Shown: positions 1 to 24,837, counted from the first letter of the stretch. The stretch: 64,000 nt of DNA from Asterias rubens (GCF_902459465.1 NC_047081.1:3811883-3875882), one strand, 5' to 3'. Numbers and translations are program-made. The notes: generated by a model not told the origin, from the letters alone.

Positions 1-1171
1 CGACTAGCCCAACAGTTTCCTTTGAAAACCAGCTGTGATTCCAAACTGTAAACAAACTGAATTGGCTGTTAAGCTTGGTATAGGCAATTTCACACTTTTA
101 AACAACACATGGTGGGGAAAAAGACCACTTAAGAAATTTAAAAACACTGCCCAGCTAGCCAGCTGCATTTGTTAAAACCTCTTATGATTGGGTGAACCCA
201 AGGAATTTTCTTACTAAAGTTTTTCTGACAAATATTCTTGTGGCAATTAGCTGATAAAACAGGGGTGGTGGATTCGCTGCTTCCACTCCGTCAACCAGGA
301 TATTTTGAAAGTGTTGAATTACAGATGGGATAACTGGTTGGAAACAAGTATAGATTTCATGCTCAGGATTTTATTCTGTTGATTTTAATGGGCAGGTTAG
401 TTGTCTTTCCTGAGGATGCATGTTTGGATAGGCTACAGGGAAGGAATGGTTCAACGAATATATTAAGATTTTTTGTGTAATGATCTTTCTGCATCAACTT
501 AAAAAAATTTTTATGAAGGAGTTTGTTGGCTTGAGTTTTTTTTATCTGACCCATACACTAAGCATTTTACACTGGAGTAACTAGTCAGGCCAAGTATCTA
601 CTTGAAAACAAAATCAGTTGATTGTCCGGGTTTTTTTCCAAAAAGAGGAGGATGAGGGCCTTTTTATTATTTTTTGCTTTCAAAGGTGGCTGCCGAGAAT
701 TTTATTTCAAATTGGCCACCAATTGTTCAGTTTAGAGTCACCACCAACTTTATGTAGTTACAAGTTCTTAAAAGATTAGTAAGTCCTTTACACAGAAAAC
801 TGGTCCTTTTGAAAAAAAAAAGTAAAATAAAAAATCACACAAAAAAGGATGCGGCCTCAAAAAAGGATGAGGGAGGGGACGATCAACTGGTATTTTCTTT
901 TTTTGCCTCATTGTTTGCATACAGAAACGCAACTCAGTAGAAGTAGAAGGAATAGAGAGTACATGAAAGCTTGATAGATGAGGCGATTGCCTCCATGCCT
1001 CCTGGTCATTGCCGTGGTGCCCTTGAAATGCTCCAGTAGAAATTAAAAATTTTGTCATAGTAAAAAATGCCTTGATGCCCTTGCCCTTTTAAAAACAAGG
1101 GCATGGAGGCAATCGCCTATGTTGCCTCCGTGAAGTATCAGACATGCACGAAGAGAAGATGATCTCTTCTG
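1..1171. other. No gene seen; AT-rich, probably ZCCHC24 intron or upstream
   Basis: Only the inverted repeat at 979-1140 stands out. Short frames here are T/A-rich and unconvincing. Confidence 0.5.
979..1140. repeat. Inverted repeat family with GGCGATTGCCTCCATGCC
   Basis: Inverted arms ATAGGCGATTGCCTCCATGC around TGCCCTTG. Related copies are at ~9480-9640 and ~24687-24800. Confidence 0.6.
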
Positions 1172-1557
1172 TTTAAAGGTAGTGGACACTATCGGTAATT
1201 GTCAAAGACTAGCCTTCACAGTTGGTGTATCTCAACAAATGCATAAAGTAACAAACCTTTGAAAATTTGAGCTCAATCGGCCATCGAACTTGCGAGATAA
1301 TAATGAAAGAAGAAAACACCCTTGTCACACGAAGTTGTGTGCGTTTAGATGGTTGATTTCGAGACCTCAAGTTCTAAATCTGAGGTCTCGAAATCAAATT
1401 CGTGGAAAATTACTTCTTTCTCAAAAACTATGGCACTTCAGAGGGAGCCGTTTCTAACAATGTTTTATACCATCAACCTCTCCCCATTACTCGTTACCAA
1501 GTAAGGTTTTATGCTAATTATTATTTTGAGTAATTACCAATAGTGTCCACTGCCTTT
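1172..1557. repeat. M1 foldback element (~385 bp)
   Basis: Reference copy of the main repeat. Ends TTAAAGGTAGTGGACACTAT and AGTGTCCACTGCCTTTGA are inverted repeats. The middle has a second inverted pair, GAGACCTCA...TGAGGTCTC. No coding capacity. Ends with TTAA next to AGGCAGTGG suggest TTAA target duplications. Confidence 0.85.
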
Positions 1558-1774
1558 GATGGGTGATGAAACAAATTGAAAGATATCTTTAAGACTCAAA
1601 CTCAACATTTGAAGATACTTTTGAGAACAAGATGTAGAATTGAAGAAAACAAATTACATGATTACCGGACTTGTCCTGTTGTTTTAAGTTTACTGGCCCC
1701 GGCACTGTGAAACCATTGGCCAAATTGGCTAGTCCAATATAGGACTAAACTAGCCCTGCTGATGTATCATATGA

Positions 1775-13672
<11,898 letters not shown>

Positions 13673-13814
13673 AAAATAAAAAAACTAACACACTGAAAAC
13701 ACTTTGGAAGTGTGTCTTGCCCATTTCAGTTGCAATTCGTTTAAACATGGTCCCTTCATGAAGTTCAATAAAACATAGCATAAATATATGCATATATTTA
13801 TTTTTTGTTAAATT

Positions 13815-13836
13815 GGGGGGGGGGGGGGGGGGGGGG
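13815..13836. repeat. Poly(G) run after the ZCCHC24 stop
   Basis: About 22 G, ~145 bases into the 3' UTR. In RNA it could form a G-quadruplex-like block. Confidence 0.85.
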
Positions 13837-14061
13837 CTCAGAATGACAAGGAGGTAACACATCATGTGAGAGCAGATAATTGAGCTGATAAAAGACATTT
13901 TGGGGAAAAAAGTCATGAAAAAATTGCATAGTAGTTGTTGCTATTCCTCATCATTCAATGTTTTGGAGAATAATATCTAAAACTAGCCGCTGATAACCAT
14001 TTCTTTCTTTAAAGAACGTAACTAGTTAACTTTTTAACTAGTTATTTGTTGTTATTTTTTG

Positions 14062-14660
14062 TTAAAGGCAGTGTATACTTTTGGTAGTTGTCAAAGACCA
14101 ATAGCTTCACTTGGTGTATCCCAAAACATGCCTTAAATAAAATCATGTACAAATTTGGAATCATTTTGGAGGTCATTGAAGTTGAAAAAAAGGAATGGAA
14201 AACAAAAAAACCTTTTTTTAAATAGATTTGTGAGCTTTCAGATGCCTGAAGTCCGTCTCAGATTAAAATTTGCTAGTGAAAAATTTTCATGTTTCAAAAA
14301 AATACATTACTTCAAAGGTTGTTGTTTCTTAATGAAGTTTAATACCAACAGCCTGGGCCCAATTTCATAGCACTGCTAAGCACAAAACTTTGCTTAGCAT
14401 GACATTTCTCCCTTGATAAAAACAGTATTACCAACCAATTTTCCACGTGATTTTTTAGGATAAGCAAACAACAGCTGAATACCAGTAACAAGCAACATAA
14501 AACAACAGGAAATTTTGTTGGTAATCCCATTTTTATCAAGGATGAAATTTCATGCTAAACAAATTTTTGTGCTTAGCAGCTCTATGAAATTGGGCCCTAA
14601 TCACCTGTGCTCTTTACCAAGTAAGTTTTAAGGGTAATTACCAAAGGTATACCCTTACTT
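14062..14660. repeat. Diverged M1 element interrupted by an M5 element
   Basis: Ends TTAAAGGCAGTGTATACTTT and AAGGTATACCC are M1-like. An M5 copy (14353-14597) interrupts it. Confidence 0.6.
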
Positions 14661-14882
14661 TGTTGTAGAATTGTATATATATATATATGTATGGTTATCA
14701 ACCAAAACTTACAATCAATCCCCTTGGACCATGTTCTTCAATCCTACTAGATTCCTCCGAGATCCGAAGCTCATTATTCCCTCCTCTCAGAAACAAGTCT
14801 TCCAGAAATTATTTCGTCGACGAATACTAGTCAGATTGGTCAGCCAGGATATATTTTGTTTAGAAGGTGACTGCTTTATATT

Positions 14883-15031
14883 CTGACACCCCTATGTTTT
14901 GACAACCTTATGTTCCCAGAAATCCCTGATGATTTACACATTTAGGGGTAGGATTCAGATTAAGGAAAAAAAGAAAAAAAAAACACCAGGGGGTGTCGGA
15001 ACATAGGGATGTCAAAACATAGGGGTGTAAC
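14883..15031. repeat. Foldback element with ~31-bp terminal inverted repeats
   Basis: ACACCCCTATGTTTTGACA... at the left and its near-exact complement at the right (~14997-15029), around an A-rich centre. Confidence 0.75.
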
Positions 15032-15271
15032 CATTTTTGCTAAAAATTCTGTTTTGGGAAGGCATGGTTTATGTTTATCCCTTTTCTCACATCTTTTGTT
15101 GAAAGTATTGGCCACAAATGTAGAGATTTATACCAAACATTTTAGTTCCTGTACATTTACCTTCGGATGAGCTAACCCCAGTACCACTGTGCCATACACA
15201 TTCATTCAATTGTAGAGGGGTGTTCACTGTCTCTTTTGTAGCTTTGTAAACGATTACCTGTTTCATTTGGC

Positions 15272-15582
15272 GTGTCATGGCCGAGAGGTTAAGAGCACCA
15301 GATTCAAGCTTTGGTGGTTGATCAGTAGAGTGTGGGTTCGAATCTCGGTCGTGACACTTGCCACGTAGAATTGGGGAGGTAGTGCTTTCTGCTCTACCGG
15401 CCAGGCTTCGGACTGATGATATCCAAGCCTACATCCTTATGGACTGTAAAGGGGGTAACCCTGTTCCATCCAGCCCTAGGAGTAGGTGGCAACGGCCTCT
15501 GGAATACAATAGTTGTAGCCCACACCTTGAAGTGGCCATGTGGCCTGGTGTGTTAAAAAATAAAAAATTTGACAATTTTCGG
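15272..15582 (+). repeat. SINE-A: tRNA-Leu-like head with body and A-rich tail
   Basis: The head 15272-15357 has A box TGGCCGAGAGG, anticodon loop TTCAAGC (CAA) and B box GGTTCGAATCT; the ends pair as an acceptor stem, but the T stem is degenerate. A body without coding capacity follows, ending AAAAAATAAAAAATT. Confidence 0.75.
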
Positions 15583-16588
15583 AGAAATACAAAATTGTGA
15601 TCAAGTATGTCACTGTTCTAACACGCAAATGGCTAATTCCCTGACAGTGAAGCAAGTTACATTTCAGGTCGAAGTGAGAAACTGTGTATAGCAACTACCA
15701 TAAAGTGATACGTGAGAAAACCATGCCTTACCTATTTAGTATACACTGGTACTGAATTCTTGACCTGATCGGAAGAATTTCCTTAAAGATCTTTTAATCA
15801 TATCGGCGGTGAAGTATAGTATTTTCTTTTGTGAATTGTTCTGCCCTTTGCTTCTTGCCTTAAATGTATATACCTGTACATACACTATAGGTTTTCGAGT
15901 AATTGTGTGAAAGCCCAACACAAAAGAATTTCAAGATCATGTCAAGATTCAGGGTTGGACTTATAAGAAAAATTGCCAAGGAATAAGTGTAGACAAATCA
16001 AGTTAACTAGTATAATAGTTAGTCCTTAAAAACAAAACAAGTGACTGACACGAGAAAAGTGATCAATTTTGGGATCATTTTGATTTGAATATATAATCAT
16101 GTTCATTAGGAAATTAGTTTTAGAATAGGATAAGGTTATATAGTGTTCAGTTGTTAAAGTGTAAATTTGTTAACGATGTATATGTACTGTATTGTTTTAA
16201 GGATATGTTGTTATTACGAGGTGTAATTAATTTGGCAATGAATTGATTCAAAGCACATTGGCTGGTGGACATTATGCTGAAATATTGACGGAAACATTAC
16301 CTTCAGAATCCAGTGTTTGTTTATATACTGGTTAAAATTGAAATAGGTGACTTTCAAGTTGAATTATTTCATGTTGGTTTGCGATGATGTGTTTGGCAAT
16401 TTATGACATGTCATCAATTTGATTGCATAGTTTTCAACTGCAGTTATAAAGATGGCTATTTTCTATTAAAGAGGTTTTTCATGATCATAGTATTAAAGGG
16501 GTTCTTCAGGATCATTAGAAACCTGGGGGTGTACATAGAATGACAAACTTTCACTCAGTTAATGCATGTGCGCATCCTCCCCAAAATA

Positions 16589-17013
16589 TCAGGGCCAATT
16601 GACTAGAGCTGCTAAGCACTAAAGTTTGCTTAGCATGAAATTTCTTCCTTGGTAAAAAAACAAGATTACCAACCAGATTTTTCGTTTGTTGCATATTGCT
16701 TGTAAGTGGTGTTCAGCTGTTGTTTGCTTATCTTGAAAATCACCTGGAAGTTTGGTTGGTTAACCTTTTTTATTTTTTTGCTAAGCAAATTTGTGTATTA
16801 ATTTTGGTTTTTACCCAAACACCGATGTGTGTTAGCACTGTAAACTTTCCTGAGTCCTGTGAAAAAATATCACAGGCATGTTACACAGGCATGTTACCCG
16901 GGTACTCGGATGGGTTTTTAACCCACGACCCTTGCAATTCTAGAGCAGTGTCTTACCAACTAGACTACCGAGGTGAAATTTTTGTGCTTAGCAGCTCTAT
17001 GAAAATGGGCCCA
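16589..17013. repeat. M5 palindromic element with a SINE-B inside
   Basis: M5 ends (GAGCTGCTAAGCAC...GTGCTTAGCAGCTC next to GGGCCCA/AGGGCCA) surround a - strand SINE-B copy (~16795-16975). Another M5 copy is at 14353-14597. Confidence 0.7.
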
Positions 17014-17792
17014 GGTGGAGAGCATGCATGTGCAGGAACTGGGTGAGATTTAATTACTTGATGTACAGCTTTGATCATGGTGGCTCAACCCTAAAGCCCC
17101 TGAAATAACAGGAAACATGTCATTCTTGAAAGAAACCACAAAATCCAGCCGTCATCTGTAAGGTTCTTAGGCAATTTGTCTTTGATTGGTTCTTTGCCAT
17201 TTACTATTCATGCTTTTAAGTATTCGCTTTGACTAATTTTTAAGTTGTAAGTTTTTATATATCCGTATTAATATAAAGGGCTAACGTAACACTGTCAATG
17301 ACAATTTAAGTGACTTGTATGCATATATTTGAACGGAAGAAGGTATGCCTTTAATAGTACAAAACTCACCATAATTTCTTTCCTAATTCTTTCTTGTTAA
17401 ACAGTTGTACTTGAAAAACCTAGTTTTATTAAGGTTTTTATTTTTACTAGGTTTGTTTTTAAAAACTCCTTTTTATTTTTTCCCCGAAAGATTTTGAAGA
17501 ATTGGCTTCTATCTATATACAGTCGGAATTTTACACTATTTAATATCTTGTTGGGTTATGTGTGTATATTATAGAGTGTTGCGAGGGTTGTGTCCTCATT
17601 TCTTTAGGATAAAATAATGTGTGTATTTAGCTCATTGTTAGTCAAACAAATGACAAGATTTATGGATATTTTTTCTCCCAGTGGAGGAGCTGAAGACTGA
17701 GTGATATATGTATAAATAGTTAGTGGTTAGTTGCTTTCCTTCATATAAGTACATGTTTTCAATGACTAATGAACAAAGTGTATACCTTGAAC

Positions 17793-18120
17793 ATAAGGGT
17801 TTGGCTACTTTTTGTAGGACACAAAACACAATGTCCACAGATTTAATTAAAACTTACATGGTTTGAAGATAATGATGGTAGAAAGCTTCCCTTCAAATTA
17901 TTCTTGCCGAGGTAATGTAGTTTTTGAGAAATTATTAAAACAATGCAATGGAAATAATTTCTGGGGTGAAAAAAAACTATTTTAGCATGTACAAAGTATT
18001 AACCAGTACTGGTGTTATGTTTTCAGGGAAACTTCCTACCATCATATCATTATCTTCAAACTGTAAGTTTAGTGTAAATCTTTGGACATTTTGTTTGTGT
18101 CCTACAAAAAGTACCCATTG
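17793..18120. repeat. M3 element
   Basis: Matches the 4393 copy over CACAATGTCCACAGATTTAA and its inverted partner; right end diverged. Confidence 0.65.
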
Positions 18121-19943
18121 TTGGCAGTTTTCTTGGTAGTTTGTAGAAAAGTAGAAACTCCCTTTGTTTTTATAGTGGAATGTTTGTCACCTTTTGTATC
18201 ACAAATGAGTTCAGTATATTTGAATCTGGTTTTATTTTTCTAAAAAGGCTGAATACTGAGAAACAGGGCAGAGATGAATATCATATTCCAGTAAGACAGG
18301 GTGTTTTTATATGTTATTTTGTATAAAAAGTATGACATGATGGGAATTCAGCAGACATGATGAAATTTCCTTAAAAAATTGTTAAATTGAGGTGAACCAT
18401 TTCTGTCCAAAACTTAGTCAAAGGCTACCAAATGTTTAGGCAGAGTAAAAATTGAGGATAATCTGTTCCCGCTGTGATTAACATTTGTGCTCTTTAGAGC
18501 CATTCAGAACAATCAATGTTAAAAAATTCTATATTTTTTCGTAATTGTGGGTTGGATAATAAAAATCACCCAAAACCTGATCGTTGAAATTCAGTTTCAA
18601 TTTATATACGGAATCATAGAACGTCACATACAAAAACTTATGGTTGAAAATGGTCGGTGGTCTGTTTCAGTATGGTTCAGATTGTAAAGTCCAAATTTTG
18701 GGTCGGTGGCTCAAAAGTATTAGAAAAATTATCAACATTTTAAAACATTGATAACTCTGATTTGCCTTTTTAGGAAATATAGTTTTAGTACAATGAAATG
18801 GTAATAATAGTGTGATTGAGGTACATAGTGACAATCCAGCTGCCATAAAAAAACACATTATACTATTTTGACTTTCATAAGAAAACATATTTAACTATTT
18901 TTTCTTATGTTCACCCTGCATCTTATAGTACATCAATGATGCAGTTTGCTAGGCTGACATACACAATAAAGGGGTTGGTTTTAGAGAGTTAAAAAACATA
19001 GTCTATATTTTGTGAAAGTATGTTTTTAATCGCCTATTGCTTGTGTTAAAATTGTTGCATTGTCATGTGTGAACACATGCAATCACCAGTGTATGCCAAT
19101 TAATTGCCAATATGGAATTACACCTAAATCTTAAAAATTCGTACTGAATAATAATCAACTCTGCAAAATGTTAAGATTTCAATGTAAAGTTGTAGTTTTT
19201 TGTCGCAGTTTAGTTATTGGATAAATCTTGATATAGTGGAATTTTAAGAGAAGTTTACCGTCTGTACATTTAGTAAGAGCTTTGATATAACACTGTTGTT
19301 TATATTATTCTGTATCTTAAATTACATTTAATTTGTGTGCGTAGTGTACATTCTTACTGTATTCTTGCATCTCTCATTTTGAGGGGAAAAGGAAAATCCC
19401 CCCTGTTTTCATTTGGTTCGTCCTAGAACAGTGATGTTATCTTAACGTTTGAGATGTTCCATTTGTTTGTAAGGGGAGGTATACTCAATTGGTTGCGTTA
19501 GTTCCGAGAAACTGCCATTGTGAGGACTGGTTTAATAAAATTAAGCGTTGATTACAATTAAATGTTCATGATTATTGTTTTGTTAATCCAACCAAAAAAA
19601 TGAGAAAAAATGAAGAAGGAAAAAGTTATTAATGTGAGGAGTTTGATGTTAACATGCTGTTTGAATAGTAAACAGCTTTGGGTTTCTTAATACACGATAT
19701 TGGATAATAATAAGTCTTGCCATGTTAATGTGAAGGATTGCAGTGTTAATATATATATTTTGTTGCGTCTCTCACTATACTCTGATGGAAATTTTTATCG
19801 CTTTGTAAGGCAGAGAGTTCTTCTAAATTATCAGTATTTTTGCATGGAAGTTTATCATGGTGGAACAAAGATGTTGACTTGTTATAAGTAGTTCAGGTTG
19901 TTATACTGTATACTTCCCTGTTAGTGGATTGAAATTTCTCTGA

Positions 19944-20698
19944 TTAAAGGAACACGTTGATCGGTCGAGTTGGTCTTTGAAAAGCGTTTGTAGTCCTTTG
20001 TTATAAAATGCATATGGGTAGATTGATGTTTTAAAAGTAGAATACTATGATCCACACACATTTGCCTCAAAATTGCCGGGTTTTCCTTTTACTTTGCGAA
20101 CTAACACGGTTGGTAATTTATCAGAGTCAAAAATGTGACTCCATAAATGGCTGGCCATATTTGTCTACGAGGTAAAAGGAAAACCAAGCAATCTCGAGTG
20201 ATACTTGTGTGGATCATTATATTCTACTACTTTTAAAATGAATTTCTTATATGCATTTTGTAACTAACGGTTACAAACGCTTTTTAAAGACCAACTTGAC
20301 CAATCCTTTGGGTTTGGGTACTATATTGAATTACAAAACATATTTTGAACAGATTTACATTAAACTTGCATAGTTTGAAGAGTGGTAGAAAGCTTTCCTT
20401 ATGTTACTTGCTGTGGTGCTGTATTTTTTGAGAAATGAGTAAAAACAATGTCACAAAAGTTATTTTAGCATGTGCACTGTATTAACCAGTGCTTTTAAAT
20501 ACCAATCCTGGTAAGTACGCTGCACATGCTAAAATAATTTTCCTCTCGCCGAGTCAAGAATTAGTTTCGTTTTCATCAGCAAGTAATATTTTAAGGGAAG
20601 CTTTCTACCACCATTATCTTCAAACCGTTTAAGTTTATTATAAATTGGTGGACATTGTGTTTTGTGTCCTTCAAAACGTACCTAAACCCATTAAATCT
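19944..20698. repeat. M2 element abutting an M3 element
   Basis: M2 19944-20315 (right end truncated) is followed directly by M3 20318-20698. Both lie in the putative ZCCHC24 3' UTR. Confidence 0.7.
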
Positions 20699-21414
20699 AT
20701 CCGTAGCAACTGAATATATTTGGCCAGATTTTGTTCATTAAAATTGTTTCAGTTTTCAGGCTGGAACTCGTCATATGTTTCACATTATGTTAAACATTCC
20801 TAGGTCTTCCACATAAATTTGCAATGTTCAAGCAATACATGCAAAGTATGATACAAATTGGGGAGGGTTTTGTTTTGTTTGATACGTACCCAAGTATGCC
20901 TACACGAGTACTTGTTGGTGGTATTGCACTCAAGTCTATGAAGTACCCAAACATTGTCTTTAAAGACAACAACATTATTTGTGAAATAAATGTAACTCAT
21001 TACTGTTTAGACCAGATGAACTGTGAGCCTTGTTAACCAAAAAGTACATTACATTGGAATGTATTTGTTTCCAATGTATAAGAGGTATTCAGAATATGCT
21101 TATTGTATTTGCGATTTGAATGCACTCCAATGTGTTTCACTTCAAACCACGCATGTATAGAACACACCTGTACACAACATATAGAGCTTGATTTCCCAAA
21201 GAACAAAGATTGATGTTTGCTTGATTGTTTGTTGAGATGATCTTCCTGTCAAGGGAACTTGGCAACCTCCCACAAGGGGATATAAACACCAAGCTGGCAA
21301 CAGCCAATCTCAATGAGCATTGATTTCACGCCTATGATTGAGTTGCACATATCAAGAAATTGTGATTCAGTAACTAGACGACAATACTTATTCTAGTCAT
21401 TTTGAACTCAGCGG

Positions 21415-21700
21415 TTAGCTGGGTAGGATTCAAACCCATAACCTTGTTATGGCAAGTTGTGCAGTCTAACTACTGGACTGCACTGATGTCAAGTGCGAAT
21501 CAAAATTATTTGCTAAGCAAAATGGTATGTGGCTGAATATCAGAGCGTGGGTTTGATTCCCAGTTACAACACCTGTGTCCTTGAGCAAGCAGGTAACCAT
21601 AATTGCTTCTCTTCACCCAGGTGTATAAGCGGAACTTGGGAGTGCTTTTATAGTGTTGTGTAGGATTAACCAATTGAAGCTACTATGTAGTTTGAGGTTG
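21415..21700. repeat. tRNA-like SINE pieces
   Basis: A - strand B-box-like GGATTCAAACCC (21427) and a + strand GTGGGTTTGATTCCCAGTTA (21547) followed by GTGTCCTTGAGCAAGCAGGT, as in SINE-A bodies. Confidence 0.5.
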
Positions 21701-22573
21701 TATGCTCGCTAGAAAGTGTTTTAAAAGTAAGCCTGATGAAAAAGGATGACCATGTTGTAAAGCGCCATCATCTAGCTTGCCAGAATATGGATATTTTGAG
21801 CTATCGAAGGACCAACTTTAGCTACTACATGTAACGTTATAAAGTTAACAACAATCATATTAATAATAATGTTGAACATTTCTAGTGCACTGAGTTTGAA
21901 GTTGGACGCTGTTCCAAAGAGTCTAAGTGTTTTTCTTAAGTCAAGCCCATATCTGGTCGTCCAGTCACAAAAACAATAGGACAAATTAACAAATCCAAAA
22001 ATGGTCACCAAAAAAAGTAACAACTTGAAAATGTTTAGAGATTGGTTGCAAATGTTTTAAGAATCTCTGATGTCTGAAGCGACTTGCCCTTTTGGAGAAA
22101 GGCTTTAAAGGTTAAATTGGGTTATGAGCGAATCGCCAGCTGGCGAAAGTGAAACCAACTAATTAAATTAAACATTTAAAAGATTGGTCCTTTTTCCAGC
22201 ATAGCTCAAGGTTCACAATTCATTTGGGTTAATTAACACACTTGATAGTACATTATTATTAAGCCAATGTGGGTACTGCCTGTTTATATTTTGTGTAATT
22301 TGACGCTGGATGGCAATTATGCAGTTTCACAAGGGCTGCTGTAGTTTTTATTATACGAGAAACAAAACAGTCTTTTTGACTGGCCAAATTGATGATGTTG
22401 GTCGGTGATTGATAGCCCACTGGTTCGCAAGACGTAGTAATGATATAATATACGTGTATGGTGTATATAGTAAATGGTAACCAGCTATTAATCATACCAT
22501 ACTATGTGCTGTATAAGTTTTTAACTTGAGTCTCTGTACAAAAGCCACGTAGATCATTTTTGCGAGTAAATTG

Positions 22574-22579
22574 AATAAA
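22574..22579 (+). other. Candidate poly(A) signal for ZCCHC24
   Basis: AATAAA followed by a T-rich stretch about 25-45 bases downstream. It is the last plausible signal before the convergent CLCA gene. Confidence 0.35.
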
Positions 22580-22741
22580 GCTTTCTTATTCTGGAAATTG
22601 ACGAGTTTATTTTATTGGTTTGTCATGGAACAAAAGTCACAGAAATCTCAATAATGAAGCCATTGACTTTCAAAGCATTTTTTTTTGGATCTGTTCTATT
22701 GTTTTAATCATACAAAATGTACAGAACATTTGGTAAAAAGG

Positions 22742-22794
22742 TACTTCTAGAAACTATAAGGCTCCTCCATGTGAGCCTCAAGTTTCTAGAAGTA
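22742..22794. other. Perfect 14-bp plus 6-bp hairpin
   Basis: TACTTCTAGAAACT pairs with AGTTTCTAGAAGTA. After a 3/2 internal loop, AGGCTC pairs with GAGCCT; 8-base loop. Lies ~160 bases after the ZCCHC24 poly(A) signal. Confidence 0.6.
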
Positions 22795-23073
22795 GTAAAA
22801 AGGTAACTTCTCAGTCTAGTGAATTTCTTTGCAAATTGTGGTAGATAAAGCGTTTGTGAGATATCACTGAAGGTATGGAGTGGTTATGTCCACGCAGGAA
22901 GAATAATCCGTAGTGGGAATACATAATCTGAAAACCATTTTGTGAAGATAGAAATGTTTTTGAACCCCCTCTTTCTCCTAAACCACACCACTTTGAAGGT
23001 CTACTTACATGTTCATTACAAACGGCTGCAGTGCTGATTGTGGGCATTAGTTTTGTTGGGGAGTACTGCTATC

Positions 23074-23353
23074 ATTAAAAGTAACACGTTGCCTTGGATC
23101 GGACGAGTTGGTCTACAAAAAGCGTTTGAAACCGTTTTATGAAATGCATATGGTTAGAAAGATCATGGAGCTATAATGAAAGATGTTTTAAAAGTAGAAT
23201 ATAATGTTCCACACAAGTATCACTCACAATTGCACGGTTTTCCTTTTACGTCGCGAACAAACACGGTCGGCCATTTATGAGCATTTTATAAAAAACGGTT
23301 ACAAACGCTTTTTATAGACCAACTCGTCCTATCCAAGGCAACGTGTTCCTATA
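23074..23353. repeat. M2 element, internally deleted
   Basis: Both termini are present, most of one arm is lost. Confidence 0.7.
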
Positions 23354-23390
23354 AATGCAGACGACAAACAAATATATAACCGACAAATTG

Positions 23391-23722
23391 ACTTTAGAGG
23401 CACTGGACACGTTTGGTACTTGTTTGGTCAGACCACTATTTAACCTGTATAAATTTGAAATTGGTTGTCAAAGTTTCGAGAGAACAATGGAACATAAACA
23501 CCCTTGTCGCACAAGTTGTGTACTTTCAGATGCTTGAATTCGATACCTCAGCTAAGGTCTCGAATTTAATTCAAATACTCTGGTAAGAAATTACTTCTTT
23601 CTCAAAAACTAAGTACTTCAGAGGGAGCCGTTTCTGACAATGTTGTATACTCCCAACAGGCCTTAATTGCTCGACTCTCATATATTTCGAGTAATTACCA
23701 ATAGTGTCCAGTGCCTTTAAAC
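23391..23722. repeat. M1 element
   Basis: Begins GAGGCACTGGACAC and ends GTGTCCAGTGCCTTTAA. Confidence 0.7.
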
Positions 23723-23908
23723 AAGATACAGATCAAGAGAGGGGCACCAAACATCACTTATCTTCAGATAAGCAGTTCTGAGCGCTTACATTTTATTCTC
23801 TTGGTACACGAGTGGTCTGTGGTTGTGTAAGACATAACCAAGACACAAGTGCGTTCTCTTGACGCAACGGCAAGCATTCCTTTCCAAATACGGGCATTGA
23901 AAACTAAC

Positions 23909-24106
23909 CTAACCGATTGGTACCCAACCGTCTACTGTGGTAGCGTAACACTCGATGAGTTTACCAGTCGGTGTACAACCTCCGTCTGACACACATGTGT
24001 CGTTTATTATTTCTGGAGCCCTCGTGGCTTGGTCGTAGTTGTAGAGTGCAGACGCGATGGCAGAGTGGGTATAAAACTCTTTGATGGATAGAAGATTACT
24101 CCTGAC
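23909..24106 (-). CDS. Orphan exon-like open frame, 65 codons plus stop
   Basis: The - strand is open without a Met and reads as real protein: LLSIKEFYTHSAIASALYNY, DTCVSDGGC, KLIECYATTVDGWVPIG then stop. It has paired cysteines and no low-complexity bias. A possible acceptor (ccaaaaactag at 24107) lacks a pyrimidine tract. It lies between two M1 copies, downstream of CLCA A's 3' end. It could be a terminal exon of an unseen gene or a relic. I do not recognise the family. Confidence 0.35.
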   Translation of the reverse strand, partial: VRSNLLSIKEFYTHSAIASALYNYDQATRAPEIINDTCVSDGGCTPTGKLIECYATTVDGWVPIG

Positions 24107-24151
24107 CTAGTTTTTGGATCACTGGTCAGGGGTCGATACTTGATTCAATTT

Positions 24152-24548
24152 CTTAAAGGCAGTGGACACTACTGGTAATTACTCAAAATATTTTTTAGCA
24201 TAAAACCTTACTTGGTGACAAGTAATGGGGAGAGGTTGACGGTATAAAACATCGCAAGAAACGGCTCCCTCTGAAGTGCCATAGTTTTCGAGAAAGAAGT
24301 AATGTATCATTTTCCACGAATTTAATTTCGAGACCTCAGATTTAGAACTTGAGGTCTTGAAATCAACCATCTAAACGAACACAACTTTGTGTGACAAGGG
24401 TGTTTTTTTCTTTCATTATTATTTCGCAAGTTCGATGACCGATTGAGCTCAAATTTTCACAGGTTTGTTATTTTATGCATATGTTGAGATACACTCACTG
24501 TGAAGGCTAGTCTTTGACAATTACCAATAGTGTCCACTGCCTTTAAAT
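24152..24548. repeat. M1 element
   Basis: Well-preserved copy with TTAA at both ends, next to the orphan open frame. Confidence 0.8.
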
Positions 24549-24837
24549 TAAAGGAACATCGGTGAAGTTTCTTTTTTTTCTATGCGACTTGTTTTATTTC
24601 TTTGGTGGTTCATGTGAAGTGGAGATTTTTGAGTGGAGCACACTATTGTCTTTGATGCGGCAAACTTGCCATTTTAAAACGTTGTCAGGCCTGACACTTC
24701 ACGGAGGCAACAAGGGCAATTGACTCCACATGCCCTTTGGTTATTGCCTGGATGCCCTTGAAGAGAAGGTGCTATGAGAGATGCCCTTGTCCTTTTAAAG
24801 ACGAAGCATACAAGGCTGAGTGTATGCTAGACTGAGC

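Larger units (their letters stand above)
13673..22595 (+). other. Putative long 3' untranslated region of ZCCHC24
   Basis: No further coding exon with splice sites is visible between the stop and the AATAAA at 22574-22579, which sits in AT-rich sequence. Vertebrate ZCCHC24 also has a long 3' UTR, so one last exon of up to ~9 kb is plausible. Earlier AATAAA signals exist (e.g. 13777). The stretch holds repeats (13158-13468 just before, 14062-14660, 14883-15031, 15272-15582, 16589-17013, 17793-18120, 19944-20698). Otherwise it is AT-rich sequence (15600-16590, 18120-19940, 20700-21400, 21720-22570) in which I see no gene. Confidence 0.4.

Noticed and set aside
15272..15357. Functional tRNA-Leu(CAA) gene
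   Set aside because: The T stem is not paired and a SINE body with an A-rich tail follows; it is a SINE head. The same holds for the other tRNA-like heads.
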